From Amorphus orientalis (GTDB lineage: Bacteria > Pseudomonadota > Alphaproteobacteria > Rhizobiales > Amorphaceae), in assembly GCF_030814015.1 (NCBI RefSeq), contig NZ_JAUSUL010000006.1:1-64000 (forward strand): a stretch of DNA of 64,000 nucleotides, in the 5' to 3' direction. The first letter of the stretch is position 1. Each line of letters begins with the position of its first letter. A program made the position numbers and the translations under genes. Below the pieces are notes generated by a model, which was not told the origin of the DNA, did not search any database, and saw nothing but the letters and a program-made list of their open reading frames with translations. This document shows, piece after piece, positions 1 through 9,481 of this stretch.

Positions 1-1654
1 CGATGAAGGCATCGACCTGCGTGCGCAGGTTTCCGGCCTGACGGGAGAGGTCAGAGGCGGCGTGGACGATTTCGGTCGACACGCGACCGGTGTCGCTGGC
101 GGCGGACGACACCGACACGATATTGCTGGAGACGTTTTGGGTGCCCTGTGCAGCCTGCTGCGCGTTCTGGGCAATCTCGCCTGTCGCGGCACCCTGTTCT
201 TCCACCGAAGACGCGATGGCGGTGGAGATGTCATCGACGCGGCTGATGGTGTCGGAGATCGTTTCGATCGCCTTCACCACTTCGCTGGTCGCGGCCTGGA
301 CCTCGGAGATCTGGGCGGTGATCTCGCCGGTCGCCTTGGAGGTCTGCTCGGCGAGCGTCTTCACTTCCATGGCGACCACGGCGAAGCCCTTGCCGGCCTC
401 GCCGGCCCGCGCCGCCTCGATGGTGGCGTTGAGGGCAAGCAGGTTGGTCTGGGCGGCGATGTCGGTGATCAGCTTGACCACGTCGCCGATGCGCTGGGCG
501 GAGGCCGACAGGCCGCGGGCCAGGTCGGCCGCTCCGGTGGCCTCGCCGGAGGCTTCCGTGGCGATCTCGGCGGCCATGGCGACCTGCTGGGAGATCTCGC
601 GAACGGAGGCGGCCAGTTCCTCGGCGGCGGTCGCGACCGTCTGCACGTTGGTGGTGGCCTGATCGGCCGCAGAGGCGACGGTCGCCGACTGGCGCGAGGT
701 TGCGTCGGCAGATGCACTCATGGTGCCGGCGTTCTGTTCCAGGTTGCTCACGGCGTCCTGAACGGTGCGCACGATCGACGAGACTTCCACGTCGAACTGG
801 TCGGCCAGGGCGTGCATGGCGGCGCGCTTCTCGGCTTCCGTCCTCTCCTTGAGGGCGGCCTGCTCGGTGCGCATCCGGTCGGCGCTCTTCAGTTCGTCGA
901 GGAGCTTGCCGGTGGCGATCCAGATGTCGCCGATCTCGTCCTTGGACTGACGCGGCTCGAAGGCCAGGTTCAGCTTGCCGTCGGCCATTTCCGACAGGGT
1001 CCGGCTGGCGCGAACCAGCGGGCGGCTCATCAGCCGCGTGCCGATGATCATGGCGAGGGCCACGGCGAGCAGAAGGCCGACGACCGCCGTTACCACGACA
1101 AGGGTGTCCATACGGGCCGCGAAGGTGGCCTGGGCGGCGCGCAGGGCATCCATGTCGGCGCGGGTTTCGGCCGCGTAGGCCTCGACCTGTTCCTGAAGGG
1201 CCGCTTCGCGGGCGGTGGTTTCCTCGTTGTTGCTCTGTGCGCTCGCCGCGAAGGCGCCGACTTCGGTCGCCAGGCGCGCCGTTTCGACCCGGAACTCGCG
1301 ATAGTCGGCCATCTCGGAGCGGAGGGCGTCGAAAAGGGCCCGATCCTCCGGCTGAACGAGCGAGTTCAGAGAGGAGAGGTCGGTCTCGATCTGGTCGAGT
1401 GCCTCGACGATGCCGGCGGAATAGCGCCGGGCGTTTTCGGCGTCGGAGCTGATGAAGATGCTGCGGGAGTCCAGAACCGCCTCGGTGAGGTGGCGATTGA
1501 TCTGTTCGAGCAGGTCCACCCGGTGGGCGGCCGTTGCGAGCGCTTCGCTGCGCTCCTCCAGCTTGCTCATTGCGTAGAGGGAAATGCCGGTCACGCTGAC
1601 GGTTGCGAGGCCGAGAACTCCAACAATGACGGATAGCTTGCCAATAATTTTCAT
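1..1654 (-). CDS. Methyl-accepting chemotaxis protein (3' end outside window)
   Basis: Transmembrane chemoreceptor that would signal through CheA/CheW to CheY. The visible 551 codons start at ATG 1654, preceded by a GGAGGA ribosome site. The product begins [15 protein letters not shown] and has a membrane helix at about residues 5-27, a short four-helix-bundle type sensor region, a second helix near 190-212, a HAMP segment and a long coiled-coil signalling domain. The invariant hairpin tip ([16 protein letters not shown]) lies near residue 405, close to nucleotide 440. The C-terminus runs off the left edge, so any adaptation pentapeptide cannot be seen. It is the last gene of the minus-strand flagellar run, 26 bp after the preceding gene, and may be co-transcribed. 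The ligand is unknown. Confidence 0.95.
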   Translation of the reverse strand, partial: MKIIGKLSVIVGVLGLATVSVTGISLYAMSKLEERSEALATAAHRVDLLEQINRHLTEAVLDSRSIFISSDAENARRYSAGIVEALDQIETDLSSLNSLVQPEDRALFDALRSEMADYREFRVETARLATEVGAFAASAQSNNEETTAREAALQEQVEAYAAETRADMDALRAAQATFAARMDTLVVVTAVVGLLLAVALAMIIGTRLMSRPLVRASRTLSEMADGKLNLAFEPRQSKDEIGDIWIATGKLLDELKSADRMRTEQAALKERTEAEKRAAMHALADQFDVEVSSIVRTVQDAVSNLEQNAGTMSASADATSRQSATVASAADQATTNVQTVATAAEELAASVREISQQVAMAAEIATEASGEATGAADLARGLSASAQRIGDVVKLITDIAAQTNLLALNATIEAARAGEAGKGFAVVAMEVKTLAEQTSKATGEITAQISEVQAATSEVVKAIETISDTISRVDDISTAIASSVEEQGAATGEIAQNAQQAAQGTQNVSSNIVSVSSAASDTGRVSTEIVHAASDLSRQAGNLRTQVDAFI

Positions 1655-1680
1655 TCTCGATCCTCCGAAGGGCGGCTCAG

Positions 1681-2208
1681 CTAGTGCTTAGCGGCGTCCT
1701 GGCCCTCTCCGTGTTCTGACTTGTCTTCTTCGACCTGCTGTGCCGGCGCGGCTTTGAGGACGCGGCTCATTTCTTCGCGGTCGATATAGTTGAGGCCTTC
1801 CAGAAGGATGTCCTGAACCACTTCGTAATTCAGTCGCTCGTTGGCGTTGTTCTTGATGGCCAGCGCCATTTCCGGAAGGTTGTACTTGGAGAGCTTGCCG
1901 AATTCGACCTGCCCGTTGGTATAGATTTCGCGGAAAGCTTCATCGACCACGAACGGATCGGGCTCGACGCTCATTTCGCGCAGGACGGCGGCGTCCGCCG
2001 TGTAGACCAGCTTGGCGACCACGTAGCCCTGGATGGTGCCTTCACCGACCATCGGAATGGTCAGCAGCTCGAGCTTGCGATACTCCAGACCCTCCAGGTA
2101 CGGCTCTTCCTCCACCGCGGAGGCGCCGGACGCCCATTGGGCGGCCGCATAGCTCGACCCGAGCGCGGCGGCGCAGACCCAAAGCCCGATGATGACGAGC
2201 TTGATCAT
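1681..2208 (-). CDS. Small secreted or membrane-anchored protein of unknown function
   Basis: This 175-residue protein is not recognised. It starts with a hydrophobic segment ([21 protein letters not shown]) that could be a signal peptide or membrane anchor. A soluble domain of roughly 120 residues with mixed alpha/beta character follows ([20 protein letters not shown]), then a charged tail rich in Glu, Lys and His. The start overlaps the upstream FlgN-like stop by 4 bp, so it is translationally coupled inside the flagellar run. The topology, one N-terminal helix and a periplasmic domain, recalls FliL. A true fliL is present at 25610, so this is probably a separate flagellar-associated protein. 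The function is inferred from position only. Confidence 0.75.
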   Translation of the reverse strand: MIKLVIIGLWVCAAALGSSYAAAQWASGASAVEEEPYLEGLEYRKLELLTIPMVGEGTIQGYVVAKLVYTADAAVLREMSVEPDPFVVDEAFREIYTNGQVEFGKLSKYNLPEMALAIKNNANERLNYEVVQDILLEGLNYIDREEMSRVLKAAPAQQVEEDKSEHGEGQDAAKH

Positions 2209-2585
2209 GGCCGCGCCTCACCGGCAGCGAACGGGGCCGAATAGGTGCCGTCGGACTCCGCCTCGCGGAGCGTGCAGGCGATGATCTCGGCGACTTCCTG
2301 AGTTGCCGTCAGGTGGGTGCCGAGCAGCGACAGGTCCCGCTCCAGCTTTCCACGAAGCGTGGCGAGCCGTTCGGCGATCTCCTGGTTCGGTGCTTCGCCG
2401 TTGGAGCCGCGCACGAGGCGCGACAGCTCCAGGAGAACGCGGCTCTTCTGACGGCTGTAGACATCGAAGTTGACCGAGCCGACCTGGCCGAGCGCTTCGA
2501 TCTCGGCGTCGAGGCTGGCTTCGAGGCGATCCAGAAGGCTGTTCAGGGCGACGTTGTAGCGGTCAGCGTGCGTGCTCATATCCAT
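2205..2585 (-). CDS. FlgN-like flagellar export chaperone
   Basis: Predicted 126-residue cytoplasmic helical protein, inferred to be a FlgN-type chaperone for the hook-associated proteins FlgK and FlgL. The sequence is almost all helix, with heptad-like leucines (YNVALNSLLDRLEASL and LSRLVRG) and no membrane segment. That matches the size and build of the family, but no diagnostic motif proves it. ATG 2585 was chosen because it lies four bases after the stop of the preceding gene. A GTG at 2603 would add six residues but has no ribosome site. The gene directly follows the FlgJ-like rod protein, as is common in rhizobial clusters. Confidence 0.65.
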   Translation of the reverse strand: MDMSTHADRYNVALNSLLDRLEASLDAEIEALGQVGSVNFDVYSRQKSRVLLELSRLVRGSNGEAPNQEIAERLATLRGKLERDLSLLGTHLTATQEVAEIIACTLREAESDGTYSAPFAAGEARP

Positions 2586-2589
2586 CGTC

Positions 2590-3246
2590 TCACTTGGATC
2601 CACCGGGGAGGATGACGCCGAAGCGCGCGGCCGCGGCGGACAGGATGTCGCCCAGGCCGAATTCGCGGGTCTGTTCGGTTCCGGCCTCGGCTTCGGCCGA
2701 CGCCTCGGCGGCGGGCTCGGACGGGGCCGCGTCGGTCATGCTGGACGCGGGACCGGTTGAAGCCGCGGCCAGCGCGGGATCGAGGCTGGCCATCCGCCGC
2801 GCCTCGCTCGCCTGAAGCTGACTGGCAATGCCGATGCCGCCTGCGCCCGCCATCTGCTCGGCGATCTTCTCAGACATCATCGACCGCCACACGGAGCCGG
2901 CGGTGCCGGATCCGAACACGCTGTCGGTGTCATCGGGCATCATGGTCTCCACGAAGGTGGTGAGGACCATCGCCTCGAAATCCTGGTAGGCGCCTTTCGG
3001 CTCGATGCCGGGCTGGCTGGCGTAAAGGACCTGGTTGTTGGCCCGGGTGGTGAGCGACGCACTGCCGTCGTTCAGGACCCGCGGCGCGCTCCGGCTGAAG
3101 CCTTCGAACGCCGCCTTGAAGTCGGCCTTGTCCGTGCCGGTCGGACCCGCCGCACGCCGCAGCCGATCCACCGCCTCCGCATAGTTCATCGGATCGACGG
3201 CATTCACCACGTCGAAGACGATATCGGAGGGAGGGCTGATTGCCAT
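2590..3246 (-). CDS. FlgJ/CheL-like rod-binding protein (no muramidase domain)
   Basis: Contains the rod-binding domain found at the N-terminus of enterobacterial FlgJ and in alphaproteobacterial CheL. The core at about residues 85-145 reads FEAMVLTTFVETMMP, then GSGTAGSVWRSMMSEKIAEQ. It is expected to cap or scaffold the growing periplasmic rod. The 218-residue product has no peptidoglycan hydrolase domain; that activity is probably supplied by the separate transglycosylase at 39964. The C-terminal third is a low-complexity Ala/Glu/Ser linker ending in a conserved-looking GLGDILSAAAARFGV segment. ATG 3246 (MAISPPSDI) is preferred because the upstream extension looks unrelated to the family. 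Confidence 0.85.
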   Translation of the reverse strand: MAISPPSDIVFDVVNAVDPMNYAEAVDRLRRAAGPTGTDKADFKAAFEGFSRSAPRVLNDGSASLTTRANNQVLYASQPGIEPKGAYQDFEAMVLTTFVETMMPDDTDSVFGSGTAGSVWRSMMSEKIAEQMAGAGGIGIASQLQASEARRMASLDPALAAASTGPASSMTDAAPSEPAAEASAEAEAGTEQTREFGLGDILSAAAARFGVILPGGSK

Positions 3247-3299
3247 GTGAGCGACCTTCGTCGGGAAATTTAGAACGCGCTCACACTGCAATTGTTAGC

Positions 3300-3695
3300 T
3301 TACGGGAGGCTTGCATCGATCCGGCGAACCGGCTTCACCACTTCCTCAAGTCTCCGGCGCTCCATAAGGCGCTGATATTCTTTCTCGATTCGCTTCGCGG
3401 TTTCTTCGACGCGCTTCAGTTTCAGCTTCTCTTCCTTGAGCTTCTCGCGCTCCACCGCGGCCTCGGCCGCCTTGGCATCCGCTTCGGCCGCGAGTGAGCG
3501 GACCCGGCGGGCCATCTGCTCCACGAAGAAGCCGTGGAGGAGGGTCGCTTCGTCCAGCGCGGTAACCAGGGCGATCTCGTTCTTGCGCAGCTCCTGCTCG
3601 CTCTGGACCAGGCCGCTCAGCCGCTGTTCGGACAGGCGTCCGATCTGCTCCTGGACCGCCTGGAGCCGCTTCATGCGCTTGATTCGATCGTTCAT
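3300..3695 (-). CDS. FliJ-like coiled-coil export protein
   Basis: A 131-residue, highly charged, all-helical coiled-coil protein starting MNDRIKRMKRLQAVQEQIGR. Length, composition and place beside the export gate genes fit FliJ, the stalk protein that links the FliI ATPase to FlhA and escorts chaperones. FliJ proteins diverge too fast for a motif-based proof. ATG 3695 lies 4 bases after the fliR stop, so the two are tightly coupled. An in-frame upstream ATG at 3722 would overlap fliR and is less likely. Confidence 0.7.
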   Translation of the reverse strand: MNDRIKRMKRLQAVQEQIGRLSEQRLSGLVQSEQELRKNEIALVTALDEATLLHGFFVEQMARRVRSLAAEADAKAAEAAVEREKLKEEKLKLKRVEETAKRIEKEYQRLMERRRLEEVVKPVRRIDASLP

Positions 3696-3699
3696 CGTC

Positions 3700-4455
3700 T
3701 CACCCCATCGCCAGCCAGGCACCGAACGCGCTGGAGAACACGATCAGCGCTTCCTTGATTGTGAAGAACAGCAGCAGCAGCCCGCCCGCCGTCACGAACG
3801 GCATGGCGATGAAGAAGATCGGGATCTGCGGCGTCAGCTTGTTGGTGATGCCGATCGCGAAGTTCACCACCACCGAATAGATCAGGAACGGGCTGGTGAT
3901 GCGCAGCGTCAGCATGAAGGCGTCGGCGAGCTGGTCCGCCACGTCGACCAGGCCCAGCCGCGCGGAGAAGCCGCCGCCGGGCGGCAGCACGCCGTAGGAG
4001 TCCACCAGCCCCGCCAGAAGCACCCAGTGCTGGTCGGAGGCGAACACCATGGCGACCGCAGTCATGGTGAACAGCAGGGCCGTGCTGGGCAACGGGCCGG
4101 ATTCGTCGGAGATGCCGCCGAACATGCCGCCCAGGCCGACGAACTGCGCCGCGGCGATCGCCAGCGTCTGGAGCGCCATGAAGAAGATGCGCGCCAGGAA
4201 GCCGATCATGAAGCCGATCCCGGTCTCCGACGCGATGGCGAGCAGAAGGCCTGAGGGGCTCCCGTCGCCGGTGGCCGGCCGCACGATCGGATAGAGCACC
4301 GGCGTGAGCGCGAGCGAGATGGCGACGGCCAGGAACAGCCGCACCTGCATCGGCATCCGCATGCTGGACAGACCGGGTGCGATGAGGAGGCAGCCTCCGA
4401 TGCGGCAGAACACGAGGAGCGCCGTGAAGACCGTCTCCGAGGCCAGTTCGCTCAC
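3700..4455 (-). CDS. fliR: Flagellar export gate protein FliR
   Basis: Integral membrane component of the FliP-FliQ-FliR export gate. The 251-residue product has six or so hydrophobic segments, begins (V)[20 protein letters not shown], and carries FliR-type stretches such as [14 protein letters not shown] and [21 protein letters not shown]. The start is GTG 4455, whose last bases overlap the flhA TGA (GTGA overlap). This explains why no ATG is found at a sensible place, and it argues for coupled translation with flhA. Length is normal for the family. Confidence 0.95.
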   Translation of the reverse strand: MSELASETVFTALLVFCRIGGCLLIAPGLSSMRMPMQVRLFLAVAISLALTPVLYPIVRPATGDGSPSGLLLAIASETGIGFMIGFLARIFFMALQTLAIAAAQFVGLGGMFGGISDESGPLPSTALLFTMTAVAMVFASDQHWVLLAGLVDSYGVLPPGGGFSARLGLVDVADQLADAFMLTLRITSPFLIYSVVVNFAIGITNKLTPQIPIFFIAMPFVTAGGLLLLFFTIKEALIVFSSAFGAWLAMG

Positions 4456-6542
4456 GAGATGGTGCCGAGCAACTTGATCTCGGCGCCGCGCGCGATTTCG
4501 ACATGGGACAGCACCGGAAGGGCGGGGAACATCCGCTCCACGATCATGCGCACATAGGGGCGCGCATCGGGTGCGGTGACGATGGCGAACGCCTTGCCCT
4601 CCGACAGGTGACGGCGGATCACTTCGGAGGCCTGGGTGCCGAATTGCTCGACCAGTCGCGGATCGACGTCGAACTCGATGACCTCGCCCTTGCTGTCGCG
4701 CTTGAGGGCCTGATGGAAGGTGAGGTCCCAGTGGTTGCCGAGGCGCAGGACATTGAGCTCGCCGCCGTCGGAGAGGTCGCCGCAGATCTGCTGCGCCATG
4801 CGCATGCGGACGTGCTCGACGACCTGTTCCGTGCGGCGGACGTGGGGGACGATTTCGGCGATCGCCTCGAGGATGAGATGGAGGTTGCGGATCGAGACGC
4901 GCTCCGCAAGCAGCAGCTTCAGCACCGCTTGCAGCCCTGAATAGGAGATCTGGGCCGGGCAGATGTCGTCGATCAGGCGCTTGTATTCCGGGTCGAGGCG
5001 GTCGAGCAGCGCGCGCAGGTCCTTGTAGGAGAGAAGCTGCGGCAGGTTGTTGCGGATGACCTCGGCCATGTGGGTGAGGACCACCGACAGGTTGTCCACC
5101 GGCGAGAACCCCTCGCGGCGCACTTCCGTGGCGAAGGCGTCGGTGACCCACATCGCCTCCATGCCGAAGGCCGGTTCGCGCACTTCCTCGCCGGGCACGT
5201 CCGGCTTGTGGCCGCCGCCCGTCACCACCAGGAGCTCGCCGATGCGCAGCTGGTGGCTGGCGACGGCAGTCCCGTGAAACTTGATCTGGTACGACTTGGT
5301 CGGCACCGAGAGGCTTTCGGTGATCTTAATCTCCGGGATCACGAACCCGTACTGGGTCGCGAACTTGCGGCGCATCTTGTTGACGCGCTGGGCGAGTTCC
5401 TGCGGATTGCGCAGAACGGTGGTGGCGAGCTGCTTGCCGACGGCGAGTTCGATCTCCGCGACCTTCAGCGATTCCTTGACCGATTCCTTGACCTCGCGCT
5501 GGCGCTCTTCTTCCTCCGCCTTGGCCTGCTCGGCTTCGGCGGCCTCCTTGGCGGCGAGCTGCTTGGGGACCGTGTAGCCTACGAAGGCCATGATGGCGCT
5601 CAGCACGAGGAAGGGCAGCATGGGCAGGCCGGGCATGACCGCGAAGATCGCCATCATGCCCGCCGCCACGAAGAGGGCCTTGGGATAAGCGCCGAGCTGG
5701 CCGAGCACCGCCTGTTCGGCCGTGCCCCGGGTGCCGCCCTTGGAGACCAGAAGGCCGGCGGCCAGCGACACGATGAGGGCCGGGATCTGGGAGACCAGAC
5801 CGTCGCCGACGGACAGGCGGGTGAACACGTCGGCTGCTTCGGCCAGCGGCATGCCGTGGCGGGTGGTGGCGATGACGATGCCGCCGAAAATGTTGACCAC
5901 GATGGTGATCAGGCTGGCGATGGCCTCGCCGCGCACGAACTTGGAGGCACCGTCCATGGAGCCGAAGAAGGAGCTTTCCTCTTCGAGTTCGCGGCGGCGG
6001 GCCTGGGCTTCCTTGTCGTCGATCAGACCGGCCGACAGATCCGCGTCGATCGCCATCTGCTTGCCGGGGATGGCATCGAGGGTGAAGCGGGCGCCCACCT
6101 CGGCGATACGCGTCGCGCCCTTGGTGATGACCAGGAAGTTGACCGTCACCAGGATCAGGAAGACCACGATGCCGATGACGAAGTCGCCGCCCATCACGAA
6201 CTGGGAGAAGCCCTGGATGACGTGTCCGGCGGCCGACACGCCCTCGTTGCCGTCGGCCAGGATCAGGCGCGTGGTGGCGACCGACAGCGACAGGCGCATC
6301 AGCGTCGCGATCAGAAGGATGGTTGGAAACGACGAGAATTCGAGGGGTTTCTGAATCCAGAGGGCGACCATCAGGATCAGCACGGAGAATGCGATCGAGA
6401 GCGCCAGCCCGATGTCGATCAGGAAGGTCGGGATCGGCAGGAACAGGATGGCGAGAATGGCGATGACGCCGCCGGCAAAGCCGACGTCGCGCATCGGAAA
6501 GCCGCCTTGGGATCGGGCGCCCGTCGAAGATATGTCGGTCAA
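4452..6542 (-). CDS. flhA: Flagellar export apparatus protein FlhA
   Basis: Large export-gate subunit of the flagellar type III secretion system. It has 696 residues: about eight N-terminal membrane helices with the highly conserved segment [19 protein letters not shown] near residue 85, a charged linker around 330-360, and a cytoplasmic domain that docks substrate-chaperone complexes. The start is TTG 6542, preceded by a GGGGAG ribosome site. An internal ATG at codon 17 (MRDVGFAGG) is the alternative. The gene has its own 313-bp upstream gap, so it may carry a promoter separate from fliQ. It is followed without a gap by fliR. Confidence 0.96.
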   Translation of the reverse strand: MTDISSTGARSQGGFPMRDVGFAGGVIAILAILFLPIPTFLIDIGLALSIAFSVLILMVALWIQKPLEFSSFPTILLIATLMRLSLSVATTRLILADGNEGVSAAGHVIQGFSQFVMGGDFVIGIVVFLILVTVNFLVITKGATRIAEVGARFTLDAIPGKQMAIDADLSAGLIDDKEAQARRRELEEESSFFGSMDGASKFVRGEAIASLITIVVNIFGGIVIATTRHGMPLAEAADVFTRLSVGDGLVSQIPALIVSLAAGLLVSKGGTRGTAEQAVLGQLGAYPKALFVAAGMMAIFAVMPGLPMLPFLVLSAIMAFVGYTVPKQLAAKEAAEAEQAKAEEEERQREVKESVKESLKVAEIELAVGKQLATTVLRNPQELAQRVNKMRRKFATQYGFVIPEIKITESLSVPTKSYQIKFHGTAVASHQLRIGELLVVTGGGHKPDVPGEEVREPAFGMEAMWVTDAFATEVRREGFSPVDNLSVVLTHMAEVIRNNLPQLLSYKDLRALLDRLDPEYKRLIDDICPAQISYSGLQAVLKLLLAERVSIRNLHLILEAIAEIVPHVRRTEQVVEHVRMRMAQQICGDLSDGGELNVLRLGNHWDLTFHQALKRDSKGEVIEFDVDPRLVEQFGTQASEVIRRHLSEGKAFAIVTAPDARPYVRMIVERMFPALPVLSHVEIARGAEIKLLGTIS

Positions 6543-6855
6543 TTCAGACTCCCCTTCCGGAGCCCGGCTCGGCCGCCTGCGGCGACCGGTCGTTCATAGC
6601 TCCAGATTCAAGCGCTTGGGCCACACCCGCCGACGGCTCATGCCGTGCGGTGCGAGCGGGTCACGGTCGGGACCTTGAACCCCGACGCTTTCGGGAAGCT
6701 TGCGTGCCGGATCGCCGACGTCGAAGGCGATGACCGACGCAATCCTGAGAGGGGCGCTGCGACGCGACAGCGGGGAGGAGGAAGGGGAGGGGACGCGCGG
6801 GACGGCCGACCGGGCCGGGTGGCCCGATCAGGGGAGCAAGGGTCCCGCAACCGGC
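6543..6855. other. Intergenic region between fliQ and flhA
   Basis: 313 bp with no credible gene. On the minus strand it contains the sequence GGCACGCAAGCTTCC (6694-6708), related to the flagellar promoter-type element described elsewhere in this table but about 150 nt from the flhA start. It also has a GC-rich inverted repeat, GAGCC-G-GGCTC, near 6557-6567 just upstream of the flhA ribosome site. It probably holds an flhA promoter. Confidence 0.4.
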
Positions 6856-7122
6856 TCAGAAGCCGGTGATGATCCGACCGTAGACTTCGTCGGTGAAGGC
6901 GAAGATCTGGGCGCCGATGAACGTCGCCGTCAGCGCGGAGACGGCGAGAATGGTCAGGATCTTCGGAATGAAGGTCAGCGTCATTTCCTGCACCTGGGTC
7001 AGGGCCTGAAACAGCGCGATCAGAATGCCGATCAGCATGGCTGACACGACGGCAGGCGAGGAGGCGACGATGATCGTCCAGATCGCCTGCTGGACGATAT
7101 CGATTGCGTCGACTTCGCTCAT
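6856..7122 (-). CDS. fliQ: Flagellar export gate protein FliQ
   Basis: An 88-residue membrane protein with two hydrophobic hairpin helices, the standard FliQ size and layout. The family signature is visible in SSPAVVSAMLIGILIALFQALTQVQ-type sequence (about residues 20-45) and in LTFIPKILTIL after it. It assembles with FliP and FliR into the export gate. It starts 2 bases after flgD and is separated from flhA by 313 bp. Confidence 0.95.
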   Translation of the reverse strand: MSEVDAIDIVQQAIWTIIVASSPAVVSAMLIGILIALFQALTQVQEMTLTFIPKILTILAVSALTATFIGAQIFAFTDEVYGRIITGF

Positions 7123-7124
7123 CG

Positions 7125-7535
7125 TCAGCTCAGGACCACGCCGGGAGTGACCATCATCTTGGAGCCGTCGGTCAGCGTCGCCTCGGGACCGTAAGCGGTG
7201 ACCCGAACGGACGCGACTTCGCCGCTCTGGGCGCCGTCGGCGGAGGTGACGGTGCGGCCGATCATGTTTCCGGCGAACGACAGCTCGGAGGAGGCCAGCA
7301 GGAAATCGAGCTTGGTGTTGGATTCCATCTGCTGCTCGACCTGGGAGAACGAGGCGAGCTGCGCCATGTACTCGGTCGAGTCCATCGGCTTGGTCGGGTC
7401 CTGGTTCTTCATCTGCGTGACCATGAGCTGCAGGAAGGCGTCATAGTCAGGTGTCTTGCTGGTGTCGCCGCCGGTCTTGGTCCTGGATGACTGGCCGAAT
7501 GTCGAACTGTTGGTCAGGCTGTTGATGTCGGACAT
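7125..7535 (-). CDS. flgD: Flagellar hook-cap / hook assembly protein FlgD (short form)
   Basis: Caps the growing hook and is needed for FlgE polymerisation. The N-terminal family core is clear (DYDAFLQLMVTQMKNQDPTKP, residues about 30-50, then MAQLASFSQVEQQ). At 136 residues it is the short form typical of rhizobia, lacking most of the Ig-like C-terminal region of enterobacterial FlgD. Placement between flbT and fliQ follows the rhizobial order. Confidence 0.95.
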   Translation of the reverse strand: MSDINSLTNSSTFGQSSRTKTGGDTSKTPDYDAFLQLMVTQMKNQDPTKPMDSTEYMAQLASFSQVEQQMESNTKLDFLLASSELSFAGNMIGRTVTSADGAQSGEVASVRVTAYGPEATLTDGSKMMVTPGVVLS

Positions 7536-7607
7536 GGTGCCGCCTCGAATTGACTGGGGAGCGTGCGGTCCCGGCGCCGGCCGGGACTGCAGAGGTCGAA
7601 GGTCGGG

Positions 7608-8066
7608 TTACGCGACGGCGGTCTCGGCGAGCCGATCCGCCGCGCGGGTCCGTCCATGGCTTTCGCTCTGGCGAGACCTGCCGAGGATGCTGTCCTCGAC
7701 GGCAAACAGGCGCCGGATCGTCCGCAGACCGTCAAACGGCCGGTGGGCCTCCACGTGGCGTTTGACTTCCGCCAGGCCTTCCTGGATGTCGGCGTTGGTG
7801 CAGGTGTCCACCAGCGCCTCGTGCATGCTCTCGAACAGGGCGCGCGTCGCTTCGGCGTTGCGCGGATCGATCAGCATGGTCTGGACCACGAAATAGAGCT
7901 GCCGGAGCGGCGTGGTTGTGTCCTCGACCTGCATGACGTGGCTTTCCAGCAGGAACGTCACGTCGTTGAGAAGCTCGAGCGTGACCTTGCGGCCGACCCG
8001 GATGACGGCGCCGTTGATGTAGATGCGTTCGCCGGCGCGCAGGGAGATCTGGATAGGCTTTGTCAT
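7608..8066 (-). CDS. flbT: Flagellin mRNA regulator FlbT
   Basis: Post-transcriptional regulator of flagellin. In Caulobacter, FlbT binds the 5' untranslated region of flagellin mRNA and destabilises it; in Brucella it promotes flagellin production. The 152-residue product starts MTKPIQISLRAGERIYING at ATG 8066 and shows the family's beta-rich N-terminus and helical C-terminus (YFVVQTMLIDPRNA). The start overlaps the flaF stop by 4 bp. Its likely targets are the two flagellin leaders at 28004-28088 and 29921-30007, which share a hairpin and a complement to the ribosome site. Confidence 0.95.
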   Translation of the reverse strand: MTKPIQISLRAGERIYINGAVIRVGRKVTLELLNDVTFLLESHVMQVEDTTTPLRQLYFVVQTMLIDPRNAEATRALFESMHEALVDTCTNADIQEGLAEVKRHVEAHRPFDGLRTIRRLFAVEDSILGRSRQSESHGRTRAADRLAETAVA

Positions 8067-8410
8067 TTGAGGCCGTCCCGAATGGTCCGGTTGATGTCGA
8101 TGAGGCCGGCATAGTTCTGCGACTTGCCGGAGATGATCTGGTCGGCCTCGCGAATGATCCAAAGGCCGATCGACACGAGGTCGGCGCGCAGGGTCTCGTC
8201 GAGACCGTTCTCGCGATCCGCCAGGTCGCGGATGAAGAAACCCCACAGCTGCTGCACGTAACGCAGCGCCTTGATGCTTTCCGGCGCCATCGGATTCTTG
8301 GCGTCGGCTTTCCGCAGGAGCGCTATTCCGTGCTCAAGCGCCATGATTTCGCGGCCGCGCCGTTCATCACTGGAATCGTCGAGGACTTCTGCATAGGAGA
8401 ACTTGTACAT
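8063..8410 (-). CDS. flaF: Flagellar biosynthesis regulator FlaF
   Basis: Partner of FlbT in control of flagellin synthesis and secretion in alphaproteobacteria. The 115-residue product starts MYKFSYAEVLDDSSDERR and contains the conserved LWGFFIRDLADREN stretch at about residues 55-69. It lies between flgL and flbT, overlapping flbT by 4 bp, in the arrangement seen in Brucella and Sinorhizobium. It is not known from sequence whether it activates or represses here. Confidence 0.94.
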   Translation of the reverse strand: MYKFSYAEVLDDSSDERRGREIMALEHGIALLRKADAKNPMAPESIKALRYVQQLWGFFIRDLADRENGLDETLRADLVSIGLWIIREADQIISGKSQNYAGLIDINRTIRDGLK

Positions 8411-8427
8411 TTTTTCTCTGCTCTCGT

Positions 8428-9477
8428 TTATGCGTACTTCATGATGCTGAGGCGCATGATCTGCGTGGTCAGCGAGTAAGACATTTCGATCTGCGTGGTC
8501 AGCTGATCGACTTCCACCTTGGCGTCGACAGGGTCCACGGTCTCGAACGCGTTGATGCGGGTCTCGACGATGTCGATGGCCGCGTGCATGCGCTCGTCGG
8601 CGACGTTGATGCGCTTCTCGAAGTGTCCGAGGTTGGCGCGTTCGGAAATCGTTTCGGTCAGGCCGGAGTTGAGGGTGGTGATCGCGTTCTCGTAGACGAC
8701 CTTTCGGGTGTCCGGATCGAGCGCGTTCATGTTGAACTCACCAAGCATGGTGAGCGCCTTGGCGAGCCTGCGGGTCGCGTCGGTGTTGGCGGTGATCGAA
8801 GTGCGCACCGTCTCGTCCGGCGAGATCCGGCTGGTGATCGCCTCGTCGCTGGCCGACGACCAGGTGGTCCCCCAGTCGGGATCCTGGAACAGGGCATCGA
8901 ACTCGTTGTCGATGAAGTCCTGCATGTCGGCGGGCGTGATGGCGGCCAGGCCGGCGCTGTCGTTCTGGGGCGGAATGCTCAGGCCGAACTTGGCGATGAG
9001 CGCGTTGTCCACCGCGGTGCGCGGCGCCCCGTCGTAGTCCGCCATCGGCGGCTGCGAGGAGTTGATGCCTCCGAAGAGATAAACCCGGCCGTCGGTCGAG
9101 TTCATGGTCCGGATCAGGGCCTGCATGCCCTCCTTGGACTGGGTCTCCAGCAGCCGGATCGTCTGATTGGTGTCCGGATAGGTTGTGAGGTTCTGCTGGA
9201 TGGCGTCCATGGTCTCGCCCATGGAGCCGAGCACCGTGTGCGTCTGGCTGATGCGGGCCTTGGCGAGCGAATTGGAGGTGATCATCGCTTCCAGGTTGCC
9301 CAGGTCGCGGCGCAGCGCCACGTTGCGGCCCGTGCGGTCGCCCAGCTTCAGACCCACGTCGGCATGGCGGCCGGTGCTCACCTCCTTGGTGGCATCCGAC
9401 AGACGCTTCTGCATCTCGGCGAGGTTCGACCTCGGAGAATTGTGCAGCGTCGCGGTTGAGATCAGGCTCGTGCGCAT
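8428..9477 (-). CDS. flgL: Hook-filament junction protein FlgL
   Basis: Hook-associated protein 3, forming the upper junction ring between hook and filament. At 349 residues it has the flagellin-like N-terminal coil (MRTSLISTATLHN, then LAEMQKRLSDATKEVSTGR) and a matching C-terminal coil (VEVDQLTTQIEMSYSLTTQIMRL), with a central domain between. It starts 4 bases after flgK and is followed 17 bases later by flaF. Confidence 0.94.
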   Translation of the reverse strand: MRTSLISTATLHNSPRSNLAEMQKRLSDATKEVSTGRHADVGLKLGDRTGRNVALRRDLGNLEAMITSNSLAKARISQTHTVLGSMGETMDAIQQNLTTYPDTNQTIRLLETQSKEGMQALIRTMNSTDGRVYLFGGINSSQPPMADYDGAPRTAVDNALIAKFGLSIPPQNDSAGLAAITPADMQDFIDNEFDALFQDPDWGTTWSSASDEAITSRISPDETVRTSITANTDATRRLAKALTMLGEFNMNALDPDTRKVVYENAITTLNSGLTETISERANLGHFEKRINVADERMHAAIDIVETRINAFETVDPVDAKVEVDQLTTQIEMSYSLTTQIMRLSIMKYA

Positions 9478-9481
9478 GGGA